In this document: positions 18,685-28,243 of the stretch, one piece after another
Layout of the letters: every line of letters starts with the position of its first letter
Numbering within the stretch: position 1 is the stretch's first letter
DNA from: Massilia putida
GTDB lineage: Bacteria; Pseudomonadota; Gammaproteobacteria; Burkholderiales; Burkholderiaceae_D
Direction of reading: 5' to 3'
Assembly: GCF_001941825.1 (NCBI RefSeq)
Contig: NZ_CP019038.1
Location: 1,302,001 to 1,366,000 of the forward strand
Length of the DNA stretch: 64,000 nt
Notes under the pieces: model-generated
The model's database searches: none
What the model saw: the letters and a program-made list of their open reading frames with translations, nothing else
Told to the model about the DNA's origin: nothing
Translations under genes and position numbers: made by a program

Positions 18685-19545
18685 ATGCGGAAAAAGATAT
18701 TCAAGCGCCTGGCACTCGCGGCTACCATCGGCCTAGCAGGTACCTCAATCGCTAATGTCGCATTGGCGAACCATGCGTGGGGCACCTACCACTGGGCGCG
18801 CACAACGCCCCAGTTCACGCTGAAGCTCGGCAACAATCTGACGACTACTGCCTGGTCGGCGCGCTTGACGCAAACAGCCAGTGACTGGAACGCGGGCAAT
18901 ACTCCAGTCCTCACAGCGATCGTCGCCGGTAGCACTAGTGCCCGGACTTGCAAAATGGTTGCGGGCACGACCCAAGTCTGCAATGCATCGTACGGTAATA
19001 ACGGTTGGCTTGGCCTTGCATCGATTAACCTTAGCGGCGACCATATCACGCAAGGTACGGCCAAGATGAACGACACATACTTCAACACGGCTACCTACAA
19101 CAACGTCAACGAACGCGAGCACGTGATGTGCCAGGAAGTGGCGCACACCTTCGGCTTGGGACACCAGTCTGAGGATGGTAGCTCGCAGAACTCATGTATG
19201 GACTATTTCTCCAACACGGGCTCGAATGCCGGCAGCACCGTGAGCACCAAGCCGAACGCTCACGATTTCTCCGTTCTGAACACGATCTACGCCCACCTCG
19301 ATTCCACTACCACCGTGGCGGCGACACCGGGACCGGTCGTCGCCGCGGCAAAAGGTGGTGTCGACGTAGACATCAGCAACGACCCTGCCAGCTGGGGAGC
19401 GCTCATGAAGCAATCCGCCAACGGCCGCAGTTCTATCTATCAACGCTTCAATCAGGACGGGTCGGTTACTCTCACCCACGTGTTCTGGACTAACGAAGCG
19501 GCAGCAAACTGTCCAAGTTGCGACCATCGTCGCAATTTCCGGTAA
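18685..19545 (+). CDS. Secreted zinc-metalloprotease-like protein with altered HExxH
   Basis: 286 residues with a signal peptide ending near ANVALA|NH. The core holds MCQEVAHTFGLGHQSEDG, which matches the metzincin pattern HExxHxxGxxH except that Gln replaces the first His; the catalytic Glu, the other His residues and a following CMDYFS (possible Met-turn) remain. Matrixin-like proteins with a QE variant are known among bacterial hypothetical proteins, so activity cannot be assumed or excluded. The C-terminal ~80 residues end in a CPSCDH motif. It is a single gene followed by a strong terminator. Its role in this metal island is unknown. Confidence 0.7.
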   Translation: MRKKIFKRLALAATIGLAGTSIANVALANHAWGTYHWARTTPQFTLKLGNNLTTTAWSARLTQTASDWNAGNTPVLTAIVAGSTSARTCKMVAGTTQVCNASYGNNGWLGLASINLSGDHITQGTAKMNDTYFNTATYNNVNEREHVMCQEVAHTFGLGHQSEDGSSQNSCMDYFSNTGSNAGSTVSTKPNAHDFSVLNTIYAHLDSTTTVAATPGPVVAAAKGGVDVDISNDPASWGALMKQSANGRSSIYQRFNQDGSVTLTHVFWTNEAAANCPSCDHRRNFR

Positions 19546-19582
19546 TGCGCGTCGATTCTCCGAAGGCCTGAAGCCAAGGTTA

Positions 19583-19608
19583 GGGTGAGGCTCGCCTTAC
19601 CCTTTTTT
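19583..19608 (+). terminator. Rho-independent terminator
   Basis: GGGTGAGGC (19583-19591) pairs with GCCTTACCC (19594-19602), with one G-U pair, followed by six T (19603-19608). It closes the metalloprotease-like gene. Confidence 0.85.
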
Positions 19609-19671
19609 CGTTCGAAAATACGGCGCACTTTTCCACGGCGGAAAGCTAGGACCGTTCGCTGCCGTGAGGTC

Positions 19672-20100
19672 CTACTTCACCTTCCGTGACGACCAATGGA
19701 AGTGTGTGACGACCCACCCATCACCTTTCTTCTCGAGAACGGCAGTCTCTGTTCCAAGCATGTGAATCGCAGCGCCGTTATATGTGCCTTGCGTTTCAGT
19801 CTCCTGAATAACGACCGCGAGATCGCCAGCGATATGCTCGTTGCCTTTCAAAACTTTTCTGCTCGCGCCCTTCGCGAAGGCAATATCGGCTGGAAGATGA
19901 TGCCCCGCGTATTCGTCCTTGGACTGCTCGACATGGCCGCTCTCGAAAATAAGCACCGTCGGGCTGAGCAGCGATAGCGCTTTGGCCGTTTCACCATGCG
20001 CGACAGCTGCGTGATACGCGCTGACGACCTCGGTCGGACTGGCAGCGAAGACAGGAAGTGAGACCGCAGCGAAAAAGGCGAGGCAGAACAGCTGGCGCAT
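19672..20100 (-). CDS. Exported SnoaL/DUF4440-like protein
   Basis: 142 residues with a signal peptide (MRQLFCLAFFAAVSLPVFA). The mature part reads SPTEVVSAYHAAVAHGETAKALSLLSPTVLIFESG and ends WVVTHFHWSSRK, the fold-defining beginning and end of nuclear transport factor 2-like (SnoaL/DUF4440) proteins. A periplasmic location is predicted. The start at 20100 is set by AAGGAG seven bases upstream; longer upstream frames lack a ribosome site. Function unknown; similar proteins turn up in copper islands, but I cannot assign a ligand. Confidence 0.75.
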   Translation of the reverse strand: MRQLFCLAFFAAVSLPVFAASPTEVVSAYHAAVAHGETAKALSLLSPTVLIFESGHVEQSKDEYAGHHLPADIAFAKGASRKVLKGNEHIAGDLAVVIQETETQGTYNGAAIHMLGTETAVLEKKGDGWVVTHFHWSSRKVK

Positions 20101-20225
20101 TAAAGCTCCTTGAAGGGTAGATTGCAGTTGTGACATTACACCAGAGAAGAGGCCGCATCTCAAGCGCTGCGGCTGCCCGTCCCTGTGAATGTAGCGCCTT
20201 CACACCGCCAGCCTCCCGCAGACCA

Positions 20226-21383
20226 TCAAGGCCGTACTATGCCAACGCGCGCAAAAAGCTGCGCCTTCAGCCACTGCCGCACGCGAGGCGTGTTCGATTC
20301 AAAAGGCAGATAGAACAGGTAAGCGCCCACTACAAGCATCAGATACATTCCGGCGTAGATGAGGTAGTGAAGCATGCTATGAGGCGACAGTTGGCCGATG
20401 CCGAACACCGACCGGAGGGCATATCCCATTACAAGGATCATCGGCACATGCAGCACGTACAGGGTGAAGGAGAAGTTTGCGAAGAACCGGCCGGTGCGGT
20501 CGATCCGGTCCAGCTTGGGTCCGGCCTGACGTTTGAACTGCATGCTGGACAGGAATAGCACCAAGATCAGGCTAAATAAAAGATAGTCCGGATATTCTTT
20601 CAGCGTAAAGTTAGTCGTACCTTGCAACCTGATGAAGACCGCGCTGCCGACAAGCAAGAGCAGCAGAGCCCACCGCCAGACCTGCCCTACTTCGATCCTG
20701 ACCCGCGAAAACGCAGCACCTAGCAGCCATATCGAAAAGTAGAGCAAGATAGCGCCATGCACCAGCTGAACGATGGCGCCGATCGCCAGCACCGCCACGA
20801 CGCGTGTCGCGATCGCCTTGGCCCGAAACACCAGGATCAGGAGAGGGAACAGCACGTAGTACCAGGTCTCATTGGCCAGACTCCACAGCGGGAAGTTGGC
20901 GCCGAACGGAGGCACGATGATCGTCTGCAAACCTACCATATTGCCGGCGAACGCGCCTGCCGAGTACGGCTCGGTGGCGGAAAACGACACCTGCTTTGTG
21001 TCGAGCTCGTCGACCACGGCACCTGCCAGCAGTACAACCACGAAAGTCGGCACAAGCACCACCCACAGCCGTGAGACCCGGTCGATGGCGTAATGCTGGA
21101 ATGCGCGCTCCGAATTTAATTTGTTGAGAAAGCTTCCGCCGACGAGCCAACCACTGAGCACGAAAAAGACGATCACCGCCAGGTAGGCGAAACCACTGCT
21201 GAACGCCAGACCCAAGAACAGCAAGGGAGGCTTTTCGACTGCGGAAAAGCCTGGGTATTGCAGGGCACGTAGGTGCGCTGCGGCCACCTGAAGTGCAGCA
21301 AGGCCTCTCAGCAGCGAAATCATCATGGAATGCCAATGGTCCTCCTGCAGATTGGTTTTCTCGAGAATCGTAATCTTCGGCAT
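20226..21383 (-). CDS. Membrane acyltransferase, family 3
   Basis: About 385 residues with some ten hydrophobic segments. Early MISLLRGLAALQVAAAHLRAL matches the acyltransferase-3 motif, where the His near residue 30 is catalytic; VLSGWLVGGS and later FSIWLLGAAF fit the family. Such proteins O-acetylate surface polysaccharides or other envelope molecules. Start 21383 (MPKITILEK) chosen since the upstream frame has no SD and overlaps the DUF2946 gene's promoter area on the other strand. A diverged paralogue is at 31533-32702. Confidence 0.85.
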   Translation of the reverse strand: MPKITILEKTNLQEDHWHSMMISLLRGLAALQVAAAHLRALQYPGFSAVEKPPLLFLGLAFSSGFAYLAVIVFFVLSGWLVGGSFLNKLNSERAFQHYAIDRVSRLWVVLVPTFVVVLLAGAVVDELDTKQVSFSATEPYSAGAFAGNMVGLQTIIVPPFGANFPLWSLANETWYYVLFPLLILVFRAKAIATRVVAVLAIGAIVQLVHGAILLYFSIWLLGAAFSRVRIEVGQVWRWALLLLLVGSAVFIRLQGTTNFTLKEYPDYLLFSLILVLFLSSMQFKRQAGPKLDRIDRTGRFFANFSFTLYVLHVPMILVMGYALRSVFGIGQLSPHSMLHYLIYAGMYLMLVVGAYLFYLPFESNTPRVRQWLKAQLFARVGIVRP

Positions 21384-21543
21384 GACAGCCCTCACTTTGT
21401 GAACGGATCCGGGTAACGATATAACCCGGCCGTTAAGGGCATCATGACCAGTCCCAAGCCGGATTGCAGCTACAGTACCGCTTGAGCTCGACCTGTCCGC
21501 CAAAGGCAGTGCCTTGATGCACGCTCTTGATTTGCGGTACCAT

Positions 21544-21924
21544 ATGAAGATCATGCGTTCACTCTTCCGCCTTCTCCTGTGGCTCTCGATCACGGTGCTG
21601 TCCCTTCAGGGCAGCGCCGGGATGGCCGCTGGGAAGCTTGAGCGGCCTGCGCATGAAACGATGGTCATGACCGGTCACCACCACCAAAGCGCCGGGCAGA
21701 CCGACGCGGAGCATTGCAGTGAGTCCGGCTCAAAGGTGGCCTCGTCACACGCGAAGTGCGCTACTTGCGTAAGCTGCTGCGTTGGCGCCGCTGCGCCGCC
21801 AGCTCTGCTGCCGCCTCTCCATGTACCGCCACCCGCTTCTTCGATCCATGCTATTGCGGAAGCCGCGATGACCTCCATCGTCCCCTCGGCCCTCGAGAGA
21901 CCGCCACGTTTCGATTTCGTCTGA
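21544..21924 (+). CDS. DUF2946 (CruR-like) Cys-rich exported protein, first of a copper operon
   Basis: 126 residues from ATG 21544 (an ATG at 21553 is also possible). N-terminal hydrophobic export segment (LFRLLLWLSITVLSLQG), a Met/His stretch (MVMTGHHHQ), then CATCVSCCVGAAAPP and a C-terminal ERPPR. This is the DUF2946 pattern. In Bordetella pertussis a DUF2946 protein (CruR) acts as a copper-sensing upstream ORF that, through its CXXC, triggers Rho termination of the genes behind it. Here it stands 70 bases before a small exported protein, a TolC-like channel and a multicopper oxidase. There is no clear SD, and a possible -10 (TACCAT) touches the ATG, hinting at leaderless translation. Regulatory role is inference. 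Confidence 0.78.
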   Translation: MKIMRSLFRLLLWLSITVLSLQGSAGMAAGKLERPAHETMVMTGHHHQSAGQTDAEHCSESGSKVASSHAKCATCVSCCVGAAAPPALLPPLHVPPPASSIHAIAEAAMTSIVPSALERPPRFDFV

Positions 21925-21994
21925 TTTTTCGGGCGCGCTAGCGGCGCGCATCCAGGGCTGTTGGTCCGGCCCTCAATTCAATACGAAACAATCC

Positions 21995-22318
21995 ATGAAA
22001 TTTTCACACCTGCTGCTCCTCGCGGCTGGCGTGCCGCTGCTCGCTTCCGCACAAGCGCAGCAGGCGATGCCGGCCGCAGCGGACGCGAATGCGCCTGTTG
22101 CACCCTTGCAGTACCAATCCGTCTTCGCCGGTAGCGTCGGGTCGAAGGAGGCTCCGCAGCCGCCCGAAAAAGGCTGGGTTCGCGCAAACCGCGCGCTCCT
22201 CGACGAGGAAGAGACATTCCCCATGTCAGGCGAGCAGTCCACAGCCCCCGTACCGCAGAAGAGCACTAAAACGGTACCAGCGCACGACAAGCACAAACAC
22301 GAAGGAGTGCACCAATGA
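21995..22318 (+). CDS. Small exported protein of a copper operon, function unknown
   Basis: 107 residues; signal peptide MKFSHLLLLAAGVPLLASAQA. The mature part is Pro/Ala-rich with QSVFAGSVGSKEAPQPPEKGWVRANRALLDEE and a His/Lys tail (HDKHKHEGVHQ) that might bind metal. No catalytic motif. Its stop overlaps the ATG of the TolC-family gene (ATGA), so it is surely part of the same operon and likely periplasmic. I do not recognise a named family. Confidence 0.7.
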   Translation: MKFSHLLLLAAGVPLLASAQAQQAMPAAADANAPVAPLQYQSVFAGSVGSKEAPQPPEKGWVRANRALLDEEETFPMSGEQSTAPVPQKSTKTVPAHDKHKHEGVHQ

Positions 22319-23685
22319 ACCCAGCTGTACGACCAGGCCTGCGCAGATTGGCCGTTGTGGTTGGCGCCACACTGCTCGCAGGCTGCGCGAGTTTTTCCCA
22401 GGATGGCGGACTCGACGACGTCGCCCGGATGACGCAAGAACGCATCGCCCAGTCGGCGCCGCTAAAACGCAACCAAGACGCGAGTGCCGAAGTATCTGCT
22501 CTGCTCTCCAAGCCGCTCTCCGCCGATGCCGCAGTACGCATCGCCCTGCTCAACAACCAGGGCTTACAGGCATCTCTGGCCGAGCTCGCAATCAGCGAAG
22601 CGGACTTCGTCCAGGCCGGCCGCCTGCCCAACCCTGGTTTCAGTTTCGGCCGAGTGAGTGGCGGCGGCGAAACAGAAATCGAGCGTGGCCTGTTTTTCAA
22701 CCTGGCTGCGCTCGCTACTTTGCCAGCCCGTAGCCGGATCGAGCGCCAACGCTTCGAACAAGCCAAGCTGCAGGCAGCAATGCAGGCCGTGTCATTGGCC
22801 ACCGACACGCGTAAGGCGTATTACTCGGCAGTGGCGGCGGCCCAGGCATCGGCCTTCGCAGACAAGGTGCGAGGATCGGCCGAGGCGGCGGCCGAGCTTG
22901 CCGCGCGCATGCGGTCCACAGGCAACTGGAGCGCATTGGACGCTGCGCGTGAACGCGCCTTCTACCAGGACGCGCTGACGCAGCAGGCGCAGGCGCATCT
23001 GCAGGCGACGACCACACGCGAGGAGCTGATCCGCCTGCTGGGCCTGTGGGGGGCGTCCCTCGACTTCACCTTGCAAGATCGGCTACCCGACCTGCCTCCC
23101 CAGCCGCGCCAGCCAGCAAACGCCGAAGCCGATGCGCTGTCGCAGCGTCTCGATGTCCTTATCGCGCGCCAGGATGCACGGGCAACGGCCCAGGCGCTCG
23201 GGTTGACCCGTGCGACCGGTTTCATCAATGTTTTCGATGTCGGGTATGCCAACAAGAGTACGACCAGCGCGCCGCGCGAGAAAGGTTATGAGGTGTCACT
23301 GGAGCTGCCGCTGTTCGACTGGGGCGGCGCGCGCGTGGCGCGTGCGCAGGCATCTTACATGCAGGCTGTCCACCGTACCGGCGACATTGCTGTCAAAGCT
23401 CGATCCGAGGTGCGTCAGGCATATGCCAGCTACCGCACCACCTACGACATCGCCCGCCATTACCGCGACGAGGTCGTCCCCTTGCGAAAGCAGATCGCCG
23501 ATGATGTACTGCTCCGGTACAACGGCATGCTTGCCAGTACTTTCGAGCTGCTCATCGAGTCACGCGAGCAGCTTGCTGCGGTCAACGCCTCGATCGCAGC
23601 GCAGCGCGATTTCTGGATCGCCGAAACTAATCTTCAGTCCGCCATGAATGCTGGCGGCAGTATTGAATCGAGGACAGCACAATGA
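22315..23685 (+). CDS. TolC/CusC-family outer-membrane channel lipoprotein
   Basis: 456 residues, outer-membrane factor. Lipoprotein signal with LLAGC lipobox near Cys 24, then two OEP domains (GLQASLAELAISEADFVQAGRLPNPGFSFG; later LELPLFDWGGARVARAQASY). Such channels normally pair with an RND pump and adaptor, but none is in this operon; the neighbours are a small exported protein and a multicopper oxidase, each joined by a 4-base ATGA overlap. The CusA remnants at 55 and 63 kb suggest a pump was once near. It may recruit another pump or work in copper oxidase export. Confidence 0.88.
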   Translation: MNPAVRPGLRRLAVVVGATLLAGCASFSQDGGLDDVARMTQERIAQSAPLKRNQDASAEVSALLSKPLSADAAVRIALLNNQGLQASLAELAISEADFVQAGRLPNPGFSFGRVSGGGETEIERGLFFNLAALATLPARSRIERQRFEQAKLQAAMQAVSLATDTRKAYYSAVAAAQASAFADKVRGSAEAAAELAARMRSTGNWSALDAARERAFYQDALTQQAQAHLQATTTREELIRLLGLWGASLDFTLQDRLPDLPPQPRQPANAEADALSQRLDVLIARQDARATAQALGLTRATGFINVFDVGYANKSTTSAPREKGYEVSLELPLFDWGGARVARAQASYMQAVHRTGDIAVKARSEVRQAYASYRTTYDIARHYRDEVVPLRKQIADDVLLRYNGMLASTFELLIESREQLAAVNASIAAQRDFWIAETNLQSAMNAGGSIESRTAQ

Positions 23686-25073
23686 TTTCCCGTCGAGATT
23701 TTTTTAAGGGTGCCGGCGCCGTCGCGGTGAGCACCGCCGCAGTCAGCCGTGTGGGCGCAGCTTCGCTGCCCGAGGCGATGGTTATGGACAATGCGAAGAC
23801 TCATGTGCCGCCATTGCCCGCGACCGGCCGCCCATTCAACCCGGTCGTGACCCTGAACGGATGGTCCCTGCCTTGGCGAATGAACAACGGCGTGAAGGAG
23901 TTCCACTTGGTGGCCGAACCGGTCGTGCGCGAGTTCGCTCCCGGCATGAAGGTCAACCTGTGGGGCTACAACGGCCAGTCTCCGGGCCCGACGATCGAAG
24001 TGGTCGAGGGTGATCGCGTACGCATTTTCGTGACAAATAAACTGCCGGAGCACACCAGCGTGCACTGGCATGGGCAACGCCTGCCGAATGGGATGGATGG
24101 TGTGACCGGGCTCACCCAGCTAGGTATCCCGCCAGGCAAGACCTTCGTCTACGAGTTCGTGGCGAAACGTCCAGGCACCTTCATGTACCACCCGCACGCC
24201 GATGAGATGACCCAGATGGCGATGGGCATGATGGGCTTTTGGGTGACCCACCCGAAAGACATCGCGCGCTTTGCCGTCGACCGCGACTTCGTGTTCCTGC
24301 TCAGCGCCTACGACGTCGAACCCGGCAGCTATACGCCAAAGGTCAACACCATGCTGGATTTTAATCTCTGGACGTTCAACAGCCGGGTATTTCCAGGCAT
24401 TGACACCATGCCGGTTCGCCAGGGCGACCGCGTGCGTATCCGGGTGGGAAACCTGACGATGACGAACCATCCTATCCACCTCCACGGCCACGAGTTCGAA
24501 GTCACGGGTACCGACGGCGGCTGGACGGCGCCCGGATCACGCTGGCCAGAGGTCACGACCGATGTGGCGGTCGGCCAGATGCGGGCAATCGAGTTTATCG
24601 CTACCGATCCTGGCGACTGGGCTTTCCATTGCCACAAGTCGCACCATACGATGAATGCGATGGGCCACAACGTGCCGACGTTGATCGGCGTCGACCATCG
24701 CGGCATCGCCGAAAAGATCAACAAGATCGTGCCGGACTATATGGTTATGGGTGACAAGGGCGGCTCGATGGGCGGTATGGAAATGCCGATCCCGGAGAAT
24801 ACCTTACCGATGATGACGGGTGACGGTCCGTTCGGCGGCGTCGAGATGGGCGGCATGTTCACCGTGCTGAAGGTGCGCAAGGACCAGAAGCGTGGTGATT
24901 ACACCGATCCCGGCTGGTACAAGCACCCGGCTGGAACGGTCGCCTACGAATGGACTGGTCAGCTGCCCGAGCCTGCGCGCAGCAGCAATGCCGGACGCAG
25001 TCTGATGCCAGCGACAAGCAAGCCTAACATTGAACTGCAGGTGCGCAAACCCTCTGGGAATATGGAGCACTAA
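23682..25073 (+). CDS. Periplasmic multicopper oxidase (Tat substrate)
   Basis: 463 residues. Tat signal with RRDFFK at 4-9. Copper ligands in order: HWHGQRLPNGMDG (type 2/3), YHPHADEMTQMAMG, HPIHLHGHEFEV, and FHCHKSHHTMNAMGH, where the type 1 copper methionine is in MNAMG. A Met/Gly-rich patch follows (GGSMGGMEMPIPENTLPMMTGDG). The protein presumably oxidises Cu(I) to the less toxic Cu(II), or metallophores, in the periplasm. Shorter than the CopA oxidase at 36980 and only loosely similar. Last gene of the 21544-25073 operon. The 230 bases after it contain no gene. Confidence 0.92.
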   Translation: MISRRDFFKGAGAVAVSTAAVSRVGAASLPEAMVMDNAKTHVPPLPATGRPFNPVVTLNGWSLPWRMNNGVKEFHLVAEPVVREFAPGMKVNLWGYNGQSPGPTIEVVEGDRVRIFVTNKLPEHTSVHWHGQRLPNGMDGVTGLTQLGIPPGKTFVYEFVAKRPGTFMYHPHADEMTQMAMGMMGFWVTHPKDIARFAVDRDFVFLLSAYDVEPGSYTPKVNTMLDFNLWTFNSRVFPGIDTMPVRQGDRVRIRVGNLTMTNHPIHLHGHEFEVTGTDGGWTAPGSRWPEVTTDVAVGQMRAIEFIATDPGDWAFHCHKSHHTMNAMGHNVPTLIGVDHRGIAEKINKIVPDYMVMGDKGGSMGGMEMPIPENTLPMMTGDGPFGGVEMGGMFTVLKVRKDQKRGDYTDPGWYKHPAGTVAYEWTGQLPEPARSSNAGRSLMPATSKPNIELQVRKPSGNMEH

Positions 25074-25305
25074 GCAGCACGACGTTGTTTTCGCGTGTAC
25101 TAGCGGCGTTCCAGTTCCATGGAACGCCTCGTGCTACGGCGCTATTTGGCCAATTGTTTTGCGGCCAAAAGTGATCTTTAGACGTGTTTTTGTTGCAGAG
25201 CGACGAATTTCCTTCACGTCCCTGAGCGTCTCAGGTTTTGTTCTGGACTCGACTTCGTCTTTGCCGAGCGAGAATCGGCGGTACACTTAGAGCGTGTAGA
25301 CAAAA

Positions 25306-25563
25306 TCAACTCTGATAAGCGAGTCTGTTGAGTAGCATGCGCGCCTCTGCCAGCCAAACCCAAGCGGCCGAGACAGCGAGTTTGCAATCGTGATGCATCA
25401 CCGTACGACGCCAGCGTTCAGTCCACGCGTGGGTTCGTTCGACGACCCAGCACATGGACAGGACCATGAACCCGACTTTGATAACCGCAGTTGGCCCAGG
25501 TGCCATCTTGGGATCATGCAGCGTTCCGATCGCGCTGTTATCTAAGAACCTTCCATGATCCAC
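25306..25563 (-). pseudogene. IS5-family (IS427-like) transposase C-terminal remnant
   Basis: The frame contains WVVERTHAWTERWRRTVMHHD and SAAWVWLAEARMLLNRLA, the conserved C-terminus of IS5/IS427-group transposases. The N-terminal two thirds, including the DDE aspartates, are missing; the sequence to its right (25564-25640) is not in frame. A remnant of the IS end (GAGCGTGTAGACAAA) lies at 25291-25305. Not functional. Confidence 0.75.
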
Positions 25564-25648
25564 AGCAAGCGGTTATAACGGCCGTCCAAAATAATGCGGT
25601 GTCGCTGATCCAGCCAAAGAGATGGGTCAAGGTCGTTCAGGACAACAG

Positions 25649-25831
25649 CTACTTTGGCCGCTTCTTCGCTATCGGCCGTACAGCTTTTACACGCTTAGTG
25701 GCGTTGCGAGACTTGCGCTTTCTCTCCCGTCGAAGCCACAAAAGAAAAATAAGCACCGTCGCCAAAACGCAAGCTGACACAGCTAGTCCAAGAAGAATCG
25801 TTAGATTGTCGAAATCCTCCGGCGAGTGCAT
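25649..25831 (-). CDS. Small single-span membrane protein, unknown
   Basis: 60 residues from ATG 25831: MHSPEDFDNLTILLGLAV..., one transmembrane helix (LTILLGLAVSACVLATVLIFLLWL) and a very basic cytosolic tail (RRERKRKSRNATKRVK). It lies downstream of and on the same strand as copRS. No family recognised. Codon use and a clean membrane segment argue for a real gene, but evidence is limited; an alternative ATG lies at 25858. Confidence 0.45.
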   Translation of the reverse strand: MHSPEDFDNLTILLGLAVSACVLATVLIFLLWLRRERKRKSRNATKRVKAVRPIAKKRPK

Positions 25832-25947
25832 ACTGGTCTCCCTTCTACTTACTTCCACTGCACTTTACAGCGTCGATCGGACGTGATGTAGGGTCACGTC
25901 ACCAAATGACCTGCGCTGGCACCTAGGCTGCCCCAGTCAAACGATTG

Positions 25948-27333
25948 TCAGGTCGGCAGCTGCAATTCGAAGGCGGTTTCACCGTCAGCCGACTTGACGC
26001 TTGTGCCCCCGCCGTGGGCACGCATGATCGAACGCGTGATCGCCAGTCCCAGTCCGGCCCCTTCCGCGTCCCGCTTACGGGAGGCATCGGCACGGTAAAA
26101 GCGTTCAAAGAGGTGTGGCAGATGCTCCGACGGAATGGTCTCGCCGGTATTGCGGACGATAATGCTTGCCACACCTGCTTTCGGCCCAGCCAGTTCAATG
26201 GTAACGCGCCCTCCTGCCGGAGTGTGGCGACAAGCATTCGACAACAGGTTGCCGATCGCTCTCCTGAGCATGAGGCGGTCACAGGTCGCGTGCACTGCTC
26301 CTTCCACCTCGAGTGCAATTGACTTTTCTTCTGCCAGCGCCCCGTAAAACTCGATGAGCGCCTCCGCCTCCGCACGCAGGTCGACGCGCTCTCGTTCGGG
26401 AACCAGCAGGTCGTTGTCAGCCTTTGCCAGGAACAGCATATCGGCAATTGTGCGTGACAGTCGTTCATACTCTTCAGCGTTAGAAGCGAGAACGTCTCGG
26501 TAATCGTCACCGCTTCTCGGCTGCGCGAGAACCACCTGGGTCTGGGTTAGGAGATTGCTGACCGGGGTGCGCAGTTCGTGTGCAAGGTCCGATGAGAACT
26601 CGGTCAAACGGCGGAAGGAATCTTGTAGCCGCTCCAACATCTGGTTCACTGCTTGTGCGACTTCCGCCAGCTCTACCGGAATAGCGGCGACCGGCACGCG
26701 ACGGTCCAGGCGCTCCGCCGTAATCTTCGCCGCATCACGACTGATCCTGCGCAGCGGCGCCAGCCCGCTGCGCGCGGCAGCCCAGCCCAGGACGCCGCTG
26801 GCAAATGCCGCGATGCCGACTGTGATCCACAGAGCGTCTTGGAATGAAGCCATGAACGCCTGATGGTGGTGCAGGCTGGTAGCGACCTCCACGACGACGC
26901 TTGGCCCACCTGCCCCTCCGAGAGCAGCGTGACCTGATAACAGACGCAAAGAGCGTCCATCGCTCCCCGTCACCAGCCGCAGCGCATCCGGCGTGGCGCC
27001 GACCGTTCGTTGCCCAAGCAAGTCGGCCTCGTCGCTCCCATACAGGAGCTGGCCATCGGCACTGCTGAGACGGACAATCAGTTCATGCTCCCCGATCAAC
27101 GCCGCGTCGAGCCGTTGCCGTAGTCCATTCACCTCGGCCGGAGAGCGTATCTCGGCCAGCGCGTGTCTTACAAGTTCAAGTTTCCCGTTGAGCTGTTCCT
27201 TGTCCAGCTCAACGAAGTGCTGCTCGACCAAATGGCCAACGACGACGCCGAGGACCAGTAGGACCGCGCCGGAAACGGTCGCGAATAGAAGCGTCAAGCG
27301 GAGAGTAAGCGACTTGCTTGCCAAGAGCGTCAC
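25948..27333 (-). CDS. copS: Heavy-metal sensor histidine kinase (CopS/CusS)
   Basis: About 461 residues, inner membrane. Two membrane segments bracket a periplasmic sensor domain (about 35-175) that would detect copper; then HAMP, the H-box [17 protein letters not shown] near 250 with the phosphorylated His, N-box [11 protein letters not shown] and G-box [19 protein letters not shown] start at GTG 27333, which overlaps the stop of the response regulator gene (GTGA); the longer frame would run deep into that gene. It forms a two-component pair with the regulator at 27330-28007. Metal inferred from neighbours copK and cusF. Confidence 0.92.
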   Translation of the reverse strand: MTLLASKSLTLRLTLLFATVSGAVLLVLGVVVGHLVEQHFVELDKEQLNGKLELVRHALAEIRSPAEVNGLRQRLDAALIGEHELIVRLSSADGQLLYGSDEADLLGQRTVGATPDALRLVTGSDGRSLRLLSGHAALGGAGGPSVVVEVATSLHHHQAFMASFQDALWITVGIAAFASGVLGWAAARSGLAPLRRISRDAAKITAERLDRRVPVAAIPVELAEVAQAVNQMLERLQDSFRRLTEFSSDLAHELRTPVSNLLTQTQVVLAQPRSGDDYRDVLASNAEEYERLSRTIADMLFLAKADNDLLVPERERVDLRAEAEALIEFYGALAEEKSIALEVEGAVHATCDRLMLRRAIGNLLSNACRHTPAGGRVTIELAGPKAGVASIIVRNTGETIPSEHLPHLFERFYRADASRKRDAEGAGLGLAITRSIMRAHGGGTSVKSADGETAFELQLPT

Positions 27334-28007
27334 GCGTTTGTCTCCAGCACATACCCCATGCCGCGCACAGTACGAATCAGCTTGAGCTCGAACCCATCGT
27401 CGACCTTTGCTCGCAGGCGTCGTATCGCGACCTCGATCACGTTGGTGTCGCTGTCGAAGTTCATGTCCCAAACTTGGGAAGCGATCAAGGAACGGGGCAA
27501 TACTTCGCCCTGCCTGCGCAGCAGCAGCTCGAGGAGCGAAAACTCTTTCGAAGTGAGGTCGATCTTCTGCCCCGCACGCGTGGCGCGCCGGCGCAACAAA
27601 TCCAGTTCGAGGTCGGCCGCGCGCAGCGCTTCCGCTTCCTTGCCTTTTGCACCGCGCCGAAGCAGCGTGCGGACGCGCGCCAGCAGTTCTGAAAAAGCGA
27701 AAGGCTTGACCAGGTAGTCATCGGCGCCCAGCTCGAGCCCCTTGACGCGATCCTCGACGTCGTCCTTTGCGGTTAGAAAGAGCACGGGCATCTCTCTGCC
27801 CGCCTGGCGAATGCCATGAATGATCTGCCACCCGTTCATCCTGGGCAGCATCACGTCGAGGATCGCCAGGTCATACGGCTGCGTGAGCGCCAGATGCAGG
27901 CCATCCGTTCCGTCTCGCGCAAGGTCAACGACAAAGCCCGCTTCGGTCAGGCCCTGCCGAAGGTAGTCTCCCATTTTCAGCTCGTCTTCGACGATCAAAA
28001 GCTTCAT
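27330..28007 (-). CDS. copR: Copper-responsive OmpR-family response regulator (CopR/CusR)
   Basis: 225 residues. Receiver domain with acidic pocket (VEDELK), phospho-acceptor Asp in [13 protein letters not shown], Thr in FLTAKDD and Lys in LVKPF; C-terminal OmpR-type winged helix ([41 protein letters not shown]). Encoded ahead of and overlapping copS. Divergent from copK across two TTAC-N6-GTAA-like boxes, which it probably binds. A second, similar pair lies at 56856-58972. Confidence 0.93.
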   Translation of the reverse strand: MKLLIVEDELKMGDYLRQGLTEAGFVVDLARDGTDGLHLALTQPYDLAILDVMLPRMNGWQIIHGIRQAGREMPVLFLTAKDDVEDRVKGLELGADDYLVKPFAFSELLARVRTLLRRGAKGKEAEALRAADLELDLLRRRATRAGQKIDLTSKEFSLLELLLRRQGEVLPRSLIASQVWDMNFDSDTNVIEVAIRRLRAKVDDGFELKLIRTVRGMGYVLETNA

Positions 28008-28074
28008 TTGAATACCGCATCAGTTAAGGGAATGGCAGTGCATTTTGCCTCCGGCGCGGCGGTCCCTCTGATCC

Positions 28075-28157
28075 TGACAAAAATGTAATCCGAGCGTCAG
28101 GATCAGGTTAGGGGCGCCCACCCCTTGGATTATGGCGCGTCCATTACGAAACTGTAA
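28075..28157. promoter_or_regulatory. Two CopR-like boxes between copR and copK
   Basis: Box B, TTACGAAACTGTAA (28144-28157), is a perfect TTAC-N6-GTAA inverted repeat. Box A, TGACAAAAATGTAA (28075-28088), has one changed base. They lie near copR and copK respectively. The same motif occurs at 60229-60242 upstream of the second copK, so a response regulator of the copRS type is the likely binder. Confidence 0.65.
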
Positions 28158-28243
28158 GGATCCGGTCACCTTGGCGTTGGGTAGGGGGCGATACGATGGC
28201 TGCATCTGTTGACGAACCTGGACTTAAACAAAAGGAGTTTGAA

